Shown: piece by piece, positions 11,505-21,649 of the stretch
How the letters are laid out: every line of letters begins with the position of its first letter
Numbering within the stretch: position 1 is the first letter of the stretch
From: Chrysogorgia sp. JL179-B06
Lineage: Eukaryota; Cnidaria; Anthozoa; Scleralcyonacea; Chrysogorgiidae
Assembly (NCBI GenBank): GCA_035772405.1
Contig: JAYKKM010000009.1
Location: forward strand, 2,148,001 to 2,212,000
Length of the DNA: 64,000 nucleotides
Reading direction: 5' to 3'
Notes under the pieces: generated by a model
Databases searched by the model: none
What the model saw: the letters and a program-made list of their open reading frames with translations, nothing else
Told to the model about the DNA's origin: nothing
Made by a program: the position numbers and the translations under genes

Positions 11505-12590
11505 ATTACTTGCGATGACAACCGCTGACCAACAAACTGAACTTAAATTTATATTGTCGCGAATTGTAATTGTATTAAGGTTTTCTTTTAATTTTACGTG
11601 TTGCACTTGTGTGCCACCGTATCATTGTCACAGATATTACCCATTCAAGTTATTCAGAAATGTGTTGGTAACAACTTGATAAGTGCAAAGTCAATCTTGC
11701 TACAACAAGCAATGTGAACACATTGTGCATGATATTGGCTGGATGACTGACTTGTTACAATGTTACGGATATGTCTATCTAGAGACATATTAATTAACTA
11801 GACGTTATTTGATCACTGAACATTTGAAACGTTTAGTATAGGAAATAAACACTTGTAACCCGAGTTAACAAATACTTACATGTATGACTTTATGGCATGA
11901 CTCAGCTATATGATGTCATTTAGTAGTTACATAAATACATTATAAATAGAATGAAGTATGTTACTATAATTATACACTCTAGAAACTATATAAGTAACGA
12001 TCATACAATTCTCAGTCATGCATATGTATGAGAGTGAACTATATGTATCAAAGTGGTTACAAAGTCAGTCGTGTAGTTCGCTGCCGCTGGTCGTTATTAT
12101 TCCTTCCTTAGTCAAGCCATATCGATTGTTAACCTGTTGTCGGAATCTCCTATTGACTGTTGTTGTGTACAGACAGATAAGTTCTGAACTGTTTAGTTTA
12201 GTCTTTAATCTTTATAGACATTTTAATATCTACCTTAAGTTCTTTGTTTATAAATAAACAGTATTAAAAGCCAAATAGTTGAAGTCACACTTCTTGTTGC
12301 GTTATAAAAGCGTGTCACGTAACAACAAATTGCGTGCAGGTCTATAATAACTTCCACGTTTTTATGTATTTAACTTGGATGATATTTATATACATACATA
12401 TTTATATATGCATACTAAGGACTTGCTGACTTTGCCCTCGATCTGTCTCCTAGTACGTCTCAACTACACGATAGAATGACTCTGCCTCTGTGCCGGTTTT
12501 CGCATACATGGTGTCGAATATAAGACAGAATTCGCGTCCCACGGAAGAGTTAAACGACTAATCCTCATACAGGGCCTTTTAATACCTTCT
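11505..12590. other. No gene recognised
   Basis: AT-rich sequence upstream of the B2 repeat of the DIRS element. Short frames only (66 and 79 residues), with no recognisable motif. Confidence 0.5.
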
Positions 12591-12591
12591 C

Positions 12592-12885
12592 TTAATAACT
12601 CACGCAAATCTGTGTGGGAGAAATGGGTGGCGGAAAGTGCGGTTTTCTGGAGGTAAGGGCCCCCAGAAAAGCTGGAGAAACAAGATCAGAGTGAGAGTAA
12701 GGGCCCTCACTGTTATGGACCTTGCTCTCATGTCCCGGCCGGGCTTCCCCGTTGGCAGAAATTACTGAAAGAAACGAGATCAGGGTGAACGTAAGGGCCA
12801 TCACCGTTATGGACCTTGCTCTTCTTAGCCAGTGTGTGCTTCTCCGTGGGCCAAGTGTGGCCGATGGGACACCACTTACCGCCCC
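12592..12885. repeat. DIRS split repeat B2
   Basis: Nearly identical to 13233-13526. Inside each B repeat, a roughly 110-nt block (GAGATCAGGGTGAA..., CTTGCTCTC) is itself duplicated once, with about 10% divergence. Confidence 0.9.
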
Positions 12886-13011
12886 GTTTGTATTTATTTA
12901 TTTTCAGTAGATGCTTTACATAAAATTCTCTATTCTTAAATCTATATACAATAGTATGGATACTTAAGTGATTATGTGCTTAATGCTTTTGCCTTAAGGG
13001 AGGTGGGTGGG

Positions 13012-13232
13012 AAAGCTTGTTTGCTTGCTGAACGCCAAGGGCAGAGTGACCAGAAATGAGATTGCGTGTTTCAGTATACTAGGAGAAGTTTCCGGCTGAC
13101 AGATCGCGAGAATGATATTGCCAAAGTTTTACGTAAACACTTGACTAACCGGTAACGTCTGACAGACCGTAAATTAAGTTTTGTCAGATGTTGCTTTTAT
13201 TAATCCCAATTTATAAATATATAAATTGGCGT
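13012..13232. repeat. DIRS split repeat A2
   Basis: Matches 17253-17473 over 221 nt with one or two differences, from AAAGCTTGTTTGCTTGCTG to AATTGGCGT. Confidence 0.9.
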
Positions 13233-13526
13233 TTAATAACTCACGCAAATCTGTGTGGGAGAAATGGGTGGCGGAAAGTGCGGTTTTCTGGAGGTAAGGG
13301 CCCCCAGAAAAGCTGGAGAAACAAGATCAGAGTGAGAGTAAGGGCCCTCACTGTTATGGACCTTGCTCTCATGTCCCGGCCGGGCTTCCCCGTTGGCAGA
13401 AGTTACTGAGAGAAACGAGATCAGGGTGAAGGTAAGGGCCATCACCGTTATGGACCTTGCTCTCCTTAGCCAGTGTGTGCTTCTCCGTGGGCCAAGTGTG
13501 GCCGATGGGACAGCACTTACCACCAC
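13233..13526. repeat. DIRS split repeat B1
   Basis: Directly abuts A2, as expected for the B1-A2 junction. It is a near-perfect copy of B2. Confidence 0.9.
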
Positions 13527-13647
13527 AGATTGAATCGAAGATGAGAATCTCCCACGGAAAAGCGGAACTAGCTAGAAAAATTTAATTACTTATGAGTTAT
13601 GGATTAAGAACGGAAGCCAAGCGTGTAGGTACTGTTTCTAAAATCGA

Positions 13648-14454
13648 TCATGGCGTCTTAATATAAATTTCGTAACAGTCAGAGCGCCAACGACCTAATG
13701 TTTTGATTAACCAAGGCGGTAGGTTTGCGGCAGCGGCTGTAGTCGCTGCTCCTATTCTAAAGCTATGTGGCGCGTATTCTAGGTCTGGATAACCTAATAA
13801 TTTAAGTAGTTCTCTCAGATTAGAGGTCAACACTGTTCGAGAGAATGGTTCGCCGTTTTTAAGGATAAATAAAGGTTCGTGTAGATTCTTGGGATTGCGC
13901 TGAAGGAGGTAATCCCGTAGAGCTTCGACTGCGCAAACTGTTGAGTTGCTCCTTGAAATTGTGAGTGTTGTTCCTTGGCGGAAAGGATCTGTTTTGGATT
14001 GTTTAATATGTAAAAGGCTAGAAGTCGGACAATGTATATTAGGGACGAACGTAACGTCGTTCACGGCAAGGAAATACGAGTTGTGGTTGTAGGTAAATTC
14101 GCTGACTCTGAGGAAACCAAAGAAAGCTAGCGTGAAGGCTGACCAAAGCATCACGGTATCTAGGTCGTTGGAGAAAGACGGGCGTAATTTTGAGGCGATT
14201 TTGGAAAGAATAGAGATTGTCATTGGGCGACGAACGCGAAGCGATGTACTAGATGTGCGTTGAATACCTTTTAAAATACGGCGTAATTGCAGCATGAGAG
14301 CGGTTGCGATAGGTTGGTTGTTTTCGGTATAGAAGTTGCTGACTGCGGCCAAATAAAGCTTTATAGTTTGGTACTGAACTTGCCCTTGAAGTGACGCGAC
14401 GAAATAAACCAGGGTTTGCTCGGTTGGTGGTGGGAGAAGATTATCATGTGACAC
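13648..14454 (-). CDS. DIRS tyrosine recombinase
   Basis: A 268-residue frame with the catalytic pattern of a tyrosine recombinase: the first arginine in GFLRVSEFTYN, the H-x-x-R box in PHSFRIGAAT, and the final tyrosine in RWRSDCYEIYI. The active site looks complete. The frame opens on GTG and lacks an ATG, so it is probably the last domain of a pol fusion. The protein continues upstream in the same frame as GVKKYLDFCFAHYLVSHDN while the RNase H frame ends beside it, giving a one-base frame change near an A run at about 14480-14486. It would catalyse integration of a circular intermediate. It stops 120 nt before B1. Confidence 0.93.
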   Translation of the reverse strand: MSHDNLLPPPTEQTLVYFVASLQGQVQYQTIKLYLAAVSNFYTENNQPIATALMLQLRRILKGIQRTSSTSLRVRRPMTISILSKIASKLRPSFSNDLDTVMLWSAFTLAFFGFLRVSEFTYNHNSYFLAVNDVTFVPNIHCPTSSLLHIKQSKTDPFRQGTTLTISRSNSTVCAVEALRDYLLQRNPKNLHEPLFILKNGEPFSRTVLTSNLRELLKLLGYPDLEYAPHSFRIGAATTAAAANLPPWLIKTLGRWRSDCYEIYIKTP

Positions 14455-15830
14455 TAGGTAGTGAGCGAAACAAAAGTCAAGATATTTTTTAACGCCAGTA
14501 GGTTCATCTGAAATCGAGATAAGGCATCCGCGACTGAGTTATGTAGACCAGGGACGTGTTTGGCGGTCAGAGTAAAATTGTGGGATAGTGTTGAGATGGT
14601 AATTTTTCTGACTAGGTCCATAATTTTTGAAATTTTTGAGGATTTTTTATTTAAAATTTGCGTGACGGAAACGTTATCGCACCAAAGAAGAATACGTTTT
14701 CCTGACCAGAGATGACCCCAAACGGCGCATGCAAGGTAGACAGGGAAAAGTTCTTTCCAGGCAATGCTTATTTGTTCTTTGTGGCAATGATGTTGTGGCG
14801 ACCATTGGCCTTGGAACCATTGGTCATTAAAGACGGCGCCATGGCTCAAGGTCCCGGAAGCGTCGGTAAAAAATTGAAAATCGGGGAATCTGTTGTGGTA
14901 GTGTTGAGAAAGATGTTTGTGCCATTCCAGTGGTCAAGAAATAGTTGCCACACGGTTACGTATTTTCGGAAGGACGAAGTGAGTTTAATGTGGTGGTGAG
15001 GTTGCGATTACCCCCTTGGTAAGGTTCATCATTCTTTGGAGAAAAACTCTGCCCGGAACGACAACGCGACACGCAAATTGAAGGGTACCGATTAAAGATT
15101 GTAACTCTCTTAGCGTACACGCCTTTTTTGTTAGCCAGTTACGAAGGTCTAATTGAGCGCGCTCTAGCTTATCTTGAGGGAGACGCGCCATTATTAGTTC
15201 CGAATCGAGAAGTATGCCAAGAAATTATAGCCTAGTTGAAGCTGCATATGTGTTTTTGTGAGCTATCGGGACGTTAAGATTTGTTAGCAATGTAAGTAAT
15301 TTACAGAGCGAAGTCATGCACTTGGACCGCGGGGGTGCCTCGACTAAGAAAAAATCGTCTAGAATATGTAATATGTGATTGACGTCATAATTGCGTTTTA
15401 CGATCCATTCGATAGCCTCAGAAAATTGGTTAAAAATATTCGGAGCGCTACGTAACCCGAATGGCAAAACTTTATCGAAATAATAAAGGCCATTCCAATG
15501 CATGCCTAAAAGTTCCCAATCGTTTGGGTGAACTGGAATGTTGCGAAAAGCGGAGCAGATGTCGGTTTTTGCCATGAACGAACCTTTGCCGAGTTGAATT
15601 AATGGATTGATAGCGTCGTCAATTTTGACATATTGAAGTGAATAATCCGATTTGGAAATATAAGCGTTGACGCTATTTCCGGCAGACTTTGGGTGTGATA
15701 AATGGAAAATAGTGCGCCAATCAGAGGAATGTTTTTTGGGAACCACGCCAATCGGATAGATTTGAAGATTTTGAAAAGGCGGAAAAAAGAATGGGCCTGC
15801 AGTATGGCCGAGAGAAACTTCTTTAAACAT
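14454..15830 (-). pseudogene. DIRS reverse transcriptase and RNase H
   Basis: The RT block (15830-15225) has IYPIGVVPKKHSSDWRTIFH, a motif A-like FMAKTDICSAFRNIPVHP, LPFGLRSAPNIFNQF, and the catalytic LDDFFLV. A TAA at about 15223 interrupts a frame that continues FLGILLDSELIMARLPQDKL (15191-14985). Motif HHIKLTSSFRKYVTVWQLFL then runs in a shifted frame. RNase H follows in the original frame (FFTDASGTLSHGAVF, ISIAWKELFPVYLACAVWG, LLWCDNVSVTQILNK, GLHNSVADALSRF). One stop and two compensating frame changes make the copy non-functional, although the catalytic residues (DD of RT, D/E/D of RNase H) survive. Confidence 0.9.
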
Positions 15831-15988
15831 GTTACTGTCAACTATATCCGGATGCTGGTTTGCCGAAATTAGGTTTTTTGAATTGCGTGCAGTGCGTGGA
15901 CCTTCAAAACCGATAGAAAAACCTGTGCGAAAACCGTGCGAAAGATAATTACGAAATGCTAGGTTAGGATGTGACGAAAGTTCGAATT

Positions 15989-17308
15989 CTAAGTGATCAA
16001 CGTTAACAGGGGTAACCGGTGTAAGGTTTTGGAGGTAATTATCGACGAGATCGTTTGGAATGGTCTTGACTCTGAGGTTTGTCGACGTGCTCGACTGCTG
16101 GGTGGGTTACAGCGGTGTTTGAAGGGACAGGGGTTGGTGACGCACGGCTGGTTTCGGTTGAAATTTCGACAGATGCCGCTGGAGGTAGGTGGTGGTCTAG
16201 GGAATCTAGGTGGAGCAATAGGGCACGAATTAGCGAAGTGTTCGGCACTGCCACATGTATGACAGGCAGTCTTTGTGAGGCCAGTAAACTTTTCTAAGTA
16301 AAGCTGAGTGTCGCGGTGTGCCCAAGACAGCGACTTATCGATGGCTGCGCGTTTACGAAACGCGATGTCGTACGCGTACCATGCCAAGCCGGAGAATTTT
16401 CTTTGTGACTGGCGAATGAGTTGCTGGTAAGCAAATAACTCTGAGGCCTTGTAAGGGGAGAAATGCACCACGGCGCTCGCAAAAATGTTAAAGGCTGTAA
16501 GCCAACGTTCGATTGAGTCGATTTTTAGTCTCTTTTGGTGGAAGATGGACACGGGAATAGACAGACTAGAACCACCCACGGTATCGAGCGAAATGCGGAG
16601 GTTATCGTCGTGACCATCGACATTTTCTGGGAGCAAACAATTTAAGTCGACGTACTCACCATTTCTGATTGCCGTCGCGACTTTACTGGGTAAGTGAGTA
16701 GCGAGTGAAGTGACTGGGGGTGAGACATCAAGCTCTGTCAGCTGCGGGGGTGGAGGAAGTTCTTGAGGATTGGTGGGTGAAGTAAGGAGAGGGATGACTT
16801 CTTGCAAGGACGAGGTTATTAAGGATTTCAGGGTGCTCAGTTGTTCGGGCGTGAAGGCGGCTGAAGGAGGTATTTCGTTGGCGAGTGAGGCGTGGTGGTC
16901 GTCTGAGCTATCGGTGTTGGCGTTATCTTGGGAAGTAGGAACGTGAGGGCCAGGTTGAGAGCTTGGGGAAGGAGCTTCTGGTTGATTGGCTTGTTTGGAG
17001 AGGGCTGCTTTCAGGCGTGCGAGGAGGACGGAACGAGGGCCAGTTGAAACCAACTTAAGCTGATCGAGGCGGAGGCGAAGGACAAAGGAGGTAAGGCTAT
17101 TGAGATGAACATTGGTTGGTGGACTTTGTGGTGAGGAACGTTGGCGACAGGAGGCATGGCTCGGAAAGACGTTAAATCGAAAAATTTCGCTTGTAAGGAA
17201 AAAAGCTTGTTTGCTTGCAAAGCTTGTTTGGTTGCAAAGCTTGTTTGCTTGCAAAGCTTGTTTGCTTGCTGAACGCCAAGGGCAGAGTGACCAGAAATGA
17301 GATTGCAT
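15989..17308 (-). CDS. DIRS gag-like protein
   Basis: An open frame of 439 residues. The N-terminal part is partly encoded by the A1 repeat and a local KQA/CKA-type tandem, so the true start may be downstream. A SAP-like helix pair (LRLDQLKLVSTGPRSVLLAR) lies at about residue 75-100, followed by a Pro/Ser-rich linker. The conserved gag body (SIERWLTAFNIFASAVVHF, WYAYDIAFRKRAA) comes next, then a CCHC knuckle (CHTCGSAEHFANSCP), then a CCCH-like finger (CRNFNRNQPC..NPCPFKHRC). These two fingers are typical of DIRS/Ngaro gag and would bind element RNA. Confidence 0.88.
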   Translation of the reverse strand: MQSHFWSLCPWRSASKQALQANKLCNQTSFASKQAFFLTSEIFRFNVFPSHASCRQRSSPQSPPTNVHLNSLTSFVLRLRLDQLKLVSTGPRSVLLARLKAALSKQANQPEAPSPSSQPGPHVPTSQDNANTDSSDDHHASLANEIPPSAAFTPEQLSTLKSLITSSLQEVIPLLTSPTNPQELPPPPQLTELDVSPPVTSLATHLPSKVATAIRNGEYVDLNCLLPENVDGHDDNLRISLDTVGGSSLSIPVSIFHQKRLKIDSIERWLTAFNIFASAVVHFSPYKASELFAYQQLIRQSQRKFSGLAWYAYDIAFRKRAAIDKSLSWAHRDTQLYLEKFTGLTKTACHTCGSAEHFANSCPIAPPRFPRPPPTSSGICRNFNRNQPCVTNPCPFKHRCNPPSSRARRQTSESRPFQTISSIITSKTLHRLPLLTLIT

Positions 17309-17473
17309 GTTTCAGTATACTAGGAGAAGTTTCCGGCTGACAGATCGCGAGAATGATATTGCCAAAGTTTTACGTAAACACTTGACTAACCGGTAACGTC
17401 TGACAGACCGTAAATTAAGTTTTGTCAGATGTTGCTTTTATTAATCCCAATTTATAAATATATAAATTGGCGT
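17253..17473. repeat. DIRS split repeat A1
   Basis: Left-hand copy of the A repeat at the 5' end of the element (minus orientation). Just inside it, 17205-17272 holds a short tandem repeat built on GCAAAGCTTGTTTGCTT. Confidence 0.9.
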
Positions 17474-17691
17474 GTTCTGAAAAACGACCTGAATTTCTTC
17501 CCCATGGCTAAGTGTGACTTGGAAGACCTCGGCCAGACAGAACTTTTTTGGTGAGCACTTTGCAAACTCGGTTACGTGTACATCATGGGAATGTAATTTG
17601 ATGCAATTTGATCCTGCTGTCTTACGTCTTCAACTTCTTTGAAATATTTTTGAAAATGCAAGACAAACAAACCCCCCCAGATGACATGGTT

Positions 17692-18370
17692 TTAAGTCGC
17701 CCAATAAACTGCAGGTGCTAACTGAGTTCCCAATTCCATGTTTAGATCTTTGACATGTGGCAACTGGGAGACAAATTGGACACATTGCAGAAATTCCGGT
17801 GCTCCAAGCTGCGAATATGCATTCTTATCGACTGGCGCTTTCCCATCACATTGAGTCCCACACAAGGCAGAGAAAAGATTACCAAAGTCTAAGCAGTTAT
17901 GAAGTACCTTATTTAGATCTGAATAGCTTGTTTGAAAGAGCTCATCTAACTCGGTGATGATATTTCTGCCAAGGTCTTGCAAGTCAGACAAAGAATCTTT
18001 CAGCTCTCGTGCTTCCCAAGCAACTGGTAGTTGTCCATCACCTCCTTCAACGGCCAACCATCCCATAACCAAGGAACATCTCTTTGATCTCATTGAGATG
18101 ACAGAAAATTCTTGGACAGACGTTACCGTTGGGAAGATCTTTACTCAGCTCAACAACGAATCTATTTATATGTGCTTTTACTAAAGGTATGTATTGAACT
18201 AGTTTCCAACGAGGACACCGGGAAGCTTGAGATTGGAGCATCAGCACCACCAGAGGCCTAAGCAAAATTAATAACACCCAGTAAATCAAGAACAAAGACT
18301 TGACCATAAAGTTTATACCCAAGATCAGGACGGTTGTCGTGGTTTTGAATGTCTCACTGTACACCTCCAA
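17692..18370 (-). pseudogene. Unrecognised protein fragment, two frames
   Basis: Two overlapping minus frames (18370-18047 and 18093-17692) read like a continuous helical protein with one frameshift near 18060. Landmarks are IYWVLLILLRPLVVLMLQSQ, VKAHINRFVVELSKDL, and LKDSLSDLQDLGRNIITELD. A stretch enriched in Leu and acidic residues suggests a coiled segment. I do not recognise the family with certainty. The position among TE relics and the decay suggest a transposon accessory or hAT-type C-terminal region. Confidence 0.35.
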
Positions 18371-18397
18371 GCTTTCTTCAAGGAAATATAACTGGAA

Positions 18398-18720
18398 CTA
18401 ATAAACCGTTGATATGAGCATATGCATTTGTGACACGAAAGGGAATTTTAGATCTTTCGATGTTGCTGCAGCCACATTTTTCCAAATCGGAAAAGCTGGT
18501 GATAAAGTGCTGTTATCTTCAGCAATTGGTCGAATAGCATTTGAAATGCGGTCCACGATCTTATTGTCGCGACGAGTGATGTTTATCATATTCGGTGGGC
18601 TCGGTGGATAAAATGCCAATCCACACTGTTCAGCAGAATGCAGTTAAGCTGGGCTCGGTGGATAAAATGCCAATCCCTGAACCGTAAGTTAAAGCCGTTG
18701 TATTGCCATGAGACAGCTGA
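18398..18720 (-). pseudogene. REL-endonuclease LINE fragment
   Basis: Minus frames give LRFRDWHFIHRAQLNCILLN and then PPNMINITRRDNKIVDRISN. They align with the thumb-to-endonuclease region of the elements at 25.9-29.7 and 47.6-49.3 kb (FKDWRFIHKAQLNCLSLN, RERHDKIINRITNAV). The segment encoding DWHFIHRA is duplicated in tandem within this fragment (two copies of GTGGATAAAATGCCAATCC). Only about 320 nt survive. Confidence 0.7.
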
Positions 18721-18941
18721 GAGCAAAACTACAATTGAAAAAGACGGGAATAAAGAAACCGGTAAGGTCACAGATATGGATTTGTCAAAACACAACAAAC
18801 GCGAGAGACAACACCAGCCTCCCAGTCCGGACAAAAACAAGAAAAAAAAGAAGTGCTGTCAAGGTTTCTCACGCCAAATAATGACTCCCTTTTGGGAAGA
18901 AGTGACTCAAAATTACAATATAGACAAACTTTGCATTATTC

Positions 18942-19660
18942 AATGGCTAAAACAATTAAACTAGCAACACTAAACGTGAACGGAATGGCAGAACACAAGA
19001 AAAGAAAACTGATCTACGATTACATAAGACAAATAAAAGCGGATATATACCTCATACTATAAACACACAACATGCATGACGAGAAAGAGTGGTCAAAAGA
19101 ATGGGGTGCAAAAGCTTTTGGAGCCGTGGGTCAAACGGTAGCTGTGGCATGGCAATCTTATTCAATAAGAAATGCGACGTCGACATTGGTACGACAAAGA
19201 CAGACAACGAGGGGAGAGTAGTAAGCGCTCAGATAAACATTGAGGAAACCGAACTAAATATTATGTCATTATATGCACCAAATACGCCACCAAAACAACA
19301 AAAACAATTTTTAAATAATCTGTGGCAATTTAGAACTGGTAATCACAACACCCTGATCGCAGGAGATTTCAATTGCGTGGAATCTCCGGATATTGACAAA
19401 CTCGGGGGAAACCCCAACAGCGCTACAGTAGGGGTATGTGAACTCCTAGACGTTACAGGACAACACAACCCTACATACCCAAGATCGAGTATATGCATAG
19501 CACAACAAAGACTTTTCACAAAGATCACAGCTAGATAGGTGGTATGTCCCGAGTCCGTGACTGGGGGGGGGGGCGGCACATGCCCACATTAGGGCCTGCC
19601 CTTACTCAGACCACAGCCTTGCGGAAATAGACATTACAACCTCTCTGCCTACGATGTCGG
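18942..19660 (+). pseudogene. L1/Tx1-like LINE endonuclease fragment
   Basis: Plus-strand start of an ORF2. MAKTIKLATLNVNGMAEHKK opens an APE-type endonuclease, followed by SNGSCGMAILFNKK, LNIMSLYAPNTPPKQQ, the catalytic AGDFNCV, and YSDHSLAEIDI. Frame breaks fall near 19060, 19500 and 19560, and a G run at 19563-19573 marks one of them. The segment before 18942 (KHNKRERQHQ...KNKKKKKCC) is lysine-rich and may be the end of ORF1. No RT follows. Confidence 0.75.
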
Positions 19661-20559
19661 CTATCATTTTTCCATCCCAGTGGATAGTCAAGGGATGATT
19701 AAGGGAGAAATCAGCTTTGATGCGTTCTGCAGCGATCTTTCTGAACTTCATTCTACTCCTGTGTCGATTCAGGGTCATTTTGCTGACATCATGACCTAGA
19801 ACCTGACCAGTACTTGCCAGAACATAAGTTGCGCTGCGGTCACTCGTTCACTCGTTTTTGTGCGGTCAAGGGAAGCTGCAACACTCTGTGATATAATAAC
19901 TGACTTTGTTTTTTTCTGCTTACTACGTGGTGTATCTACCAACCACGGTTTTGGAATGAATTCAGGTTCTGGAATCAAGGACGTCAATCCATCCCAAAAA
20001 GTGGGGGGAAAGGTCCGGAGGTATGCTACCCGAATTATTTTTTTGAATTTTGGTACACTGAAACGGCATTTCCAGCGTTTTGGAGGCACTTATAAAGTTA
20101 TAGTACAATGTGCATGATCTTAAATCCGCTAAAAAACAAGGTTGTGCAAGTGGGATAAAGCACGTCAAAAGTTGTTAATGATATATTTACTAGATTAGTT
20201 TGAGCTTGAATATGTATTATTTTTGATAAAACAAAGATGTGACTCGCAAAATGAAATGATTTCTGTAACAATTATATCAATTGTACATAGCCTACATACA
20301 ATGATCGATAAAAAGCGAAAGCAAATGTGAATAAGTTTATAGCAAATGATCAATGTGTATGAGGCACAATGTTGTGATCATCGACTTGAGTCCGTTTGTT
20401 GCCTTTTCAATTAGGTTTTCATTCCCAGAACTATTCGAAGGCTCCAAATTAATGAAGTATAATATAATACAAAGATAAAAATATTGTTAATAAAAAGGGC
20501 TCATAAAAAATGTCAAGAAACAAGATTATTAAAACAATTGTTCAAAAACAAAATAATGT
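19661..20559. other. No gene recognised
   Basis: The 97-residue minus frame at 20089-19796 (MPPKRWKCRFSVPKF...) has no motif that I can name. The remainder is AT-rich and featureless. Confidence 0.4.
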
Positions 20560-21640
20560 TTAAAAAACAGTACGTGATCCCCTTAAACATAGAAGGGAAG
20601 ATCTAATTAAACAAAAAGAAAGTTTTGTGCGTATCCGAGACATGACAATTGAGTAAGGCTTGTCCTGCTTCTCTGCATTCTTCAAGGCAAGTAACTTGTG
20701 GAATCTTGTACATTCCTTGCCCATTGCTCCATTGAATCCAAAAACCAGGGGCGTGAAAACTCCGTGCTCGATTTCTAATACTCTTCTGTTGTACGCTCTC
20801 TTCTTTTCGTGTTCGTGTTTCAGGAGTACTTTCTCTGTAGGTTGTGATTTGTTTGATTCTGCATTGAGATGTACAATTCTAACATCAAAAAAGGCGACTT
20901 GACCTTGCCAATAAAAGCCTCTGGCTTTAACGTCGAGCCTTGAATCATCTTCGATGTTGGATGATCTTAATTCAAAAGTTTCTCCGGTGACAGGAATCAA
21001 TCTTGGTTCGATAGCGACATCTTTGCAAACTTCAGAAAGAAGGGAGGCTTCCAAATTTCTAACATTATCATGACGGGCATGAATGAAGCCACCCTTTTTA
21101 CAATCCATCGCATGAGTCAGATTGAACTGCTTACCACATGGGCAGAAGCTTGGAAGATTTGATATACATTTATCATATCTCATGGCGAGAGCATCGCGGA
21201 ATTCTTCTTTGTTCAAAACGTACCCTTCATCTTCCAAAGGGAGCACGTTCAGCCAACCGGAAGCACCTTTGTCTCGAGCGAGTGAGATAGTCCTAAGTTG
21301 TTCCTGGCACAAACGTTGGTCTAGGGTATCGGCTGTATACTTTAATCTTGTTGTTCGTAGAATCTTCAAGGATGATCTTGTATTTTCCAAGACTTGTTCG
21401 TCTGGAACCAAGGAATTTGATTGTTGAATAATTAAATCAACAAGTTGCGTACTGAGCGTTTTCGAATTTTCAAGTTCAAAAGCAGACTCATTTTGAAGGC
21501 AGGGAATACCAAGGCCACCATGACGCGTTGGGAGAGCAAATATTTCCCTGTCCAAATCTGAGATTCCTTGATCAAAGAGGGTAGGCAACAAAACTTCTTG
21601 AATAGATTTCTTCTAATTTCGGATTGTTGAAGAAACAATT
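20560..21640 (-). pseudogene. Retroelement C-terminus with CCHC and nuclease-like domain
   Basis: An intact 343-residue frame (21591-20560) plus an upstream piece in another frame. It shows LPTRHGGLGIPC, GASGWLNVLPLEDEGYVLNK, FRDALAMRYDKCI, a cysteine/histidine cluster CPCGKQFNLTHAMDCKKGGF with IHARHDNVR, and DDSRLDVKARGFYWQGQVAF followed by FDVRIV. It ends KRAYNRRVLEIEHGVFTPL and MSRIRTKLSFCLIRSS. This C-terminal module is abundant in invertebrate genomes after a reverse transcriptase. The D..D-V-K pattern after a zinc cluster resembles the CCHC plus restriction-like endonuclease order of early-branching LINEs, but that equation is my inference. No RT core is present here. Confidence 0.6.
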
Positions 21641-21649
21641 TTGCTAGTT

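Larger units (their letters stand above)
12592..17473 (-). mobile_element. DIRS-order retrotransposon with split direct repeats
   Basis: On the minus strand the order is A1 (17473-17253), gag, RT/RNase H, tyrosine recombinase, B1 (13526-13233), A2 (13232-13012), a 126-nt spacer, and B2 (12885-12592). A1 and A2 are near-identical 221-nt blocks. B1 and B2 are near-identical 294-nt blocks. This A1-ORFs-B1A2B2 layout is the split-direct-repeat arrangement of PAT/Ngaro-type elements and serves a circular integration route by tyrosine recombinase rather than a DDE integrase. Repeat identity is high, so the insertion is fairly young, yet the pol frame has stops and frameshifts. Confidence 0.93.
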
